64,000 nucleotides of DNA from Marinobacterium_A aestuariivivens (lineage in GTDB: Bacteria > Pseudomonadota > Gammaproteobacteria > Pseudomonadales > Balneatricaceae): contig NZ_JBHSWE010000001.1 of NCBI RefSeq assembly GCF_042661465.1, positions 3,782,001 to 3,846,000 on the forward strand, written 5' to 3'. Below, in pieces: positions 61,444 to 64,000 of this stretch (position 1 is its first letter; every line of letters begins with the position of its first letter). Made by a program: the position numbers and the translations under genes. The notes beneath the pieces are model-generated. The model did not search any database. It saw only the letters and a program-made list of their open reading frames with translations, and was not told where the DNA came from.

Positions 61444-62658
61444 CTAGCCCTTGATGATGTTGTACTCCGGTCCGAACGGGAAGCGGGTGATGTTTTCGGC
61501 ACCGCTCTCGCCGACCACCAGGATATCGTGCTCGCGGTAGCCGCCGGCGCCCGGACGGCCTTCCGGGATCATCAGCATCGGCTCCATCGACACCACCATG
61601 CCCGGCTCCAGAACGGTGTCGACATCCTCACGCAGTTCGAGACCGGCCTCGCGACCGTAGTAGTGGCTCAGGGTGCCGAACGAATGGCCGTAACCGAAGG
61701 TGCGATACTGCAGCACATCGTGCTCGGCGAAGATCTCGTTCAGCTCGGCGGCGATATCGCAGCAGCGCGCACCCGGCTTGATCAGCTCGAGACCGCGGCG
61801 GTGAACCTTGCAGTTGATTTCCCACAGCTCCAGGTGGCGGTCCGACGCGTGTTCGGCGAACAGGGTACGTTCCAGCGCGGTGTAGTAGCCGGCGATCATC
61901 GGGAAGGTGTTGAGGCTGAGGATATCACCGGCCTGCACCTTGCGCGAGGTCACCGGGTTGTGGGCGCCGTCGGTGTTGATGCCCGACTGGAACCAGACCC
62001 AGGTGTCCATCAGCTCGCCGTGCGGGAAGGTGCCGGCGATCTCGCGCACCATCGCCTGGGTGCCGGCGAGGGCGATTTCATATTCAGGTACACCGACCGC
62101 GATGGCGTCACGGATGGCCGCACCGCCGACGTCGGCGACGCGCGCGCCCTGCTTGATCAGCGCGATCTCCTCGTCGGACTTGATCATGCGCATCTTCATG
62201 GTCGGCACGCCGATATCGACGAACTCGGCCGCCGGCAGCGCATCCTTCATCTTCTGCAGGTTCTGCAGCGGCATGTGGTCGTACTCGACACCGACCTTGC
62301 CGCCATCCCTGATCAGCTGCTTGACGGCATAGAAGAAGTTGTCTTTCTGCCAGTCGGTGTAGACGACGTTGTCGCCCAGCTGATTGCGGCGATACGGCTG
62401 GCCGCCGTCGATGTTGGCGGTGACGGTGGTGTAGCTGTCCTGGGTGACGACCAGACCGTAATCGCGGCCGAAGCGGCAGTAGACGAAGTCGCTGTAGTAG
62501 TTGATGTTGTGGTACGAGGTAAAGAGCACGGCCTCGACATTCTGCTCGGCCATAAAGGCGCGCAGCTTGGCCAGGCGGGACTCGAGTTCGGCTTTGGTGA
62601 AGGTCGGTCGTACCTTGTCGCCGTTGGGGATGGACAGGGTCTGGGGCATCTTCAACAT
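61444..62658 (-). CDS. creA: Creatinase (creatine amidinohydrolase)
   Basis: Cytoplasmic pita-bread-fold hydrolase of 404 aa (M24 family) that splits creatine into sarcosine and urea. It closely follows the Pseudomonas creatinase pattern: FTSYHNINYYSDFVYC, NIDGGQPYRRNQLGDN, WFQSGINTDGAHNPVTSRK (with the active-site histidine) and YGHSFGTLSHYYGREAGLEL. The metal ligands of true M24 peptidases are absent from the corresponding places, as in creatinases. Start MLKMPQTLSIPNGDK follows a GGGAGTAACAAG site. Confidence 0.9.
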   Translation of the reverse strand: MLKMPQTLSIPNGDKVRPTFTKAELESRLAKLRAFMAEQNVEAVLFTSYHNINYYSDFVYCRFGRDYGLVVTQDSYTTVTANIDGGQPYRRNQLGDNVVYTDWQKDNFFYAVKQLIRDGGKVGVEYDHMPLQNLQKMKDALPAAEFVDIGVPTMKMRMIKSDEEIALIKQGARVADVGGAAIRDAIAVGVPEYEIALAGTQAMVREIAGTFPHGELMDTWVWFQSGINTDGAHNPVTSRKVQAGDILSLNTFPMIAGYYTALERTLFAEHASDRHLELWEINCKVHRRGLELIKPGARCCDIAAELNEIFAEHDVLQYRTFGYGHSFGTLSHYYGREAGLELREDVDTVLEPGMVVSMEPMLMIPEGRPGAGGYREHDILVVGESGAENITRFPFGPEYNIIKG

Positions 62659-62875
62659 CTTGTTACTCCCAATTGTTCTTGTGGGTGTCGTTATGGGCCA
62701 GTGGCCGGGCGTCAGCGCGGATATCGGATGTCCGTCGCGCGGAGCCGGCAGTTCTCACTGGCTTGATTCGATCCTATCCCTGTGCCGCACATAACAGAAA
62801 TCAATAGTTCAAATGAATACATTTGTGATATAAATGTGGCGTTGGCGGTTCTATGGTTCCTGACAACTCCCGATT

Positions 62876-62971
62876 GTGGAAGCGGCTGCGGGAGTGGCTG
62901 TGGGAGCGGCTTTAGCCGCGAATAGCCGGCATCGGTGCCACTTCCATTCGTGGCTAAAGCCACTCCCACAA
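62876..62971. repeat. REP/BIME beside the RAYT gene
   Basis: GTGGGAGCGGCTTTAGCCGC with CGAATAG and the inverse GTGGCTAAAGCCACTCCCAC, plus a truncated unit at the left. This occupies much of the 353-base gap between the creatinase and the RAYT gene; the creatinase promoter should lie at the left end of that gap. Confidence 0.8.
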
Positions 62972-63011
62972 AAGCCCCCACACGTCTGTTTCTCCCAGCC
63001 TTACAAGAATC

Positions 63012-63473
63012 TCAAAGCCAGATAGCATCCCAGAAGGGGTAATCGCCCAGGCTAGTCACCAGTCCCCCACGCAGAGGATTGGCGACGACATACCGCGCCA
63101 GTGCTCGCAAATCCTCGTCATTGCGTACCGCATGATCATGGTAGCCCGGCTGCCAAACGGACCCGGATCGCCCTAGCAAGCGGTTGATGCGGTAGGCGCT
63201 GATACCCTTGATTCGATGCATCAGCCGATGCAGTTCGGTGTCGCTCCGAAGCTGAAACAGCCAGTGCAGATGGTCAGGCATGATGACGTAGGCCAGCGTC
63301 CGTGCGTGGGCGTCCTCGTTTCTCAGCACGGATGCAAGCGACTGGCCACACCGGAAGTCCCGGAACAGCCTTTCCCTCCCATGAGTGACTGTGGTGATCA
63401 GATACAGATGGTGCTGCATCGAGACTCGCCCATTGCGCAGGTCTCGACTGTGGAAGTTCGGCATCCTTGCCAT
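63012..63473 (-). CDS. rayT: REP-associated tyrosine transposase (RAYT)
   Basis: Y1/HUH transposase of 153 aa, flanked on both sides by GTGGGAGCGGCTTTAGCCGC units, the classical RAYT-REP arrangement. HUH motif in MPDHLHWLFQL, and the catalytic tyrosine probably in RIKGISAYRINRLLG; WQPGYHDHAVRNDEDLRALA is the conserved C-terminal signature. It is shorter than and only distantly related to the 281-aa RAYT at 27.5 kb. This protein is the best candidate for the enzyme that spread the GTGGGAG REP family. Confidence 0.88.
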   Translation of the reverse strand: MARMPNFHSRDLRNGRVSMQHHLYLITTVTHGRERLFRDFRCGQSLASVLRNEDAHARTLAYVIMPDHLHWLFQLRSDTELHRLMHRIKGISAYRINRLLGRSGSVWQPGYHDHAVRNDEDLRALARYVVANPLRGGLVTSLGDYPFWDAIWL

Positions 63474-63539
63474 TCTGGAATCTCCCGTGAATCCTGACTC
63501 CAGGTAAGCATAGCCAGTGATAGCGGAGATCCTTGAACG

Positions 63540-63636
63540 GAAATGGCACCAAAGGCGGCTATTCGCGTGGGAGCGGCTTTAGCCGCGAATAGCCACCGTC
63601 GGTGCTCTCCGCCTTCTCGGCTGAAGCCGCTCCCAC
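63540..63636. repeat. REP/BIME on the other side of the RAYT gene
   Basis: GTGGGAGCGGCTTTAGCCGC with CGAATAG and inverse CGGCTGAAGCCGCTCCCACA. It separates the RAYT gene from ptsP and lies close behind the ptsP stop. Confidence 0.8.
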
Positions 63637-63645
63637 ACTCGGGAA

Positions 63646-64000
63646 TCAGGTGGAGTTGCCCGGATGCACCAGGGCGCCGAGGCCGGCGTCGACCAGGACC
63701 TGGACCAGCATGGCGCGGATGGCGCTGGCCTGTTCGAGATTGAGGGCGCGTGACAACAGTTCGCGGGCCTGCTGGCGCTTGAAGGAGCGCAGGACCCACT
63801 TGATGCGCAGCAGGTCGCTCGGGCTCAGGCTTAGGCTCTCGACCCCCAGGCCCAGCAGCAGCAGCGCAACGGCGGGATCACCGGCGGCCTCGCCGCAGAC
63901 ACTGACCGGCTTGCCGTAGCGCTGGCTGGCGGCGACGACCTGGATCAGTGCCCGGATCACGGCCGGGTGCAGGGCGTCGAACCATTTCGCCACCCGTTCG
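63646..64000 (-). CDS. ptsP: PtsP (nitrogen-PTS enzyme I), C-terminal end
   Basis: The frame is open to the window edge, so only about 117 C-terminal residues are seen. YGKPVSVCGEAAGDPAVALL and the preceding LHPAVIRALIQVV are the PEP-binding/catalytic-cysteine end of PTS enzyme I proteins (GEAAGD in place of GEMAGD). The tail, VLRSFKRQQARELLSRAL, fits PtsP, the PEP-protein phosphotransferase with a GAF domain, better than sugar-PTS PtsI. The full gene is needed to confirm the GAF domain. Confidence 0.75.
   Translation of the reverse strand, partial: ERVAKWFDALHPAVIRALIQVVAASQRYGKPVSVCGEAAGDPAVALLLLGLGVESLSLSPSDLLRIKWVLRSFKRQQARELLSRALNLEQASAIRAMLVQVLVDAGLGALVHPGNST

Noticed and set aside
1..64000. 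tRNA, rRNA or phage genes
   Set aside because: No cloverleaf, rRNA stretch, integrase or structural phage gene could be recognised by reading either strand.

Overview
The window is GC-rich DNA from a bacterium that looks like a gammaproteobacterium. The evidence is a YcaO protein with an OsmC-type front end, a RIO1-like kinase, REP/BIME palindromes with their RAYT transposases, BrnT/BrnA and a creatinase locus. The genus cannot be named from sequence alone. The dominant content is an aerobic steroid (cholesterol, bile-acid or androgen type) catabolic locus of the 9,10-seco pathway. It is split into two blocks by about 15 kb of unrelated and mobile DNA.

Block 1 (1-19.4 kb) carries the C-terminal part of a 3-ketosteroid delta1-dehydrogenase (KstD), five short-chain dehydrogenases, a DUF1214 protein, a sulfotransferase, a SnoaL-like protein, an NAD-dependent epimerase and an exported SurE-like protein. 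It also has a Baeyer-Villiger monooxygenase, HsaA and HsaB (3-HSA hydroxylase and its flavin reductase), a KshB-like reductase, a FadD3-like CoA ligase and a second KstD-family flavoprotein. Block 2 (34.2-55.9 kb) carries HsaC, a 14.4-kb co-directional run and the HsaD-HsaE-HsaG-HsaF set. The run is IpdA-IpdB-crotonase-IpdC-EchA20-two FadE-FadA6-SDR-two FadE-SDR-MaoC-thiolase. Together these genes would aromatise and cleave rings A/B and take the meta-cleavage product to pyruvate and propionyl-CoA. They would then activate the remaining C/D-ring propionate (HIP) and open it by IpdAB/EchA20 chemistry and beta-oxidation. KshA and an obvious TetR-type regulator are not in the window.

Between the blocks (19.7-34.0 kb) lie a spermidine-synthase-like protein, a RIO kinase, an MFS transporter, small periplasmic proteins and a GAF protein. 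There is also a metzincin-type protease bracketed by short repeats, a RAYT transposase with 19-bp inverted ends, an AT-rich patch with a lipoprotein and a potassium channel, the OsmC-YcaO protein and a BrnTA toxin-antitoxin pair. After block 2 come a terminator, a glutamate-synthase-like flavoprotein, a LysR regulator, a creatine-use locus (ACT protein, SSS symporter, 37-aa accessory peptide, creatinase), a second RAYT and the end of ptsP.

Four signals deserve attention. (1) A 16-bp palindrome, TMRTCC-N4-RGACKA, occurs seven times, always in or at the edge of gaps next to genes of the steroid locus, and is a candidate operator for an undescribed regulon. (2) A 125-bp tandem repeat creates three chained 40-codon ORFs between an SDR gene and maoC. 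(3) An apparently orphan sigma-54 promoter with upstream GGTAACA repeats lies after the last thiolase. (4) Sixteen genes carry 22 apparent one-base deletions, nearly all in G/C runs, most simply sequencing errors. Genes with such breaks are annotated over their full reconstructed extent.
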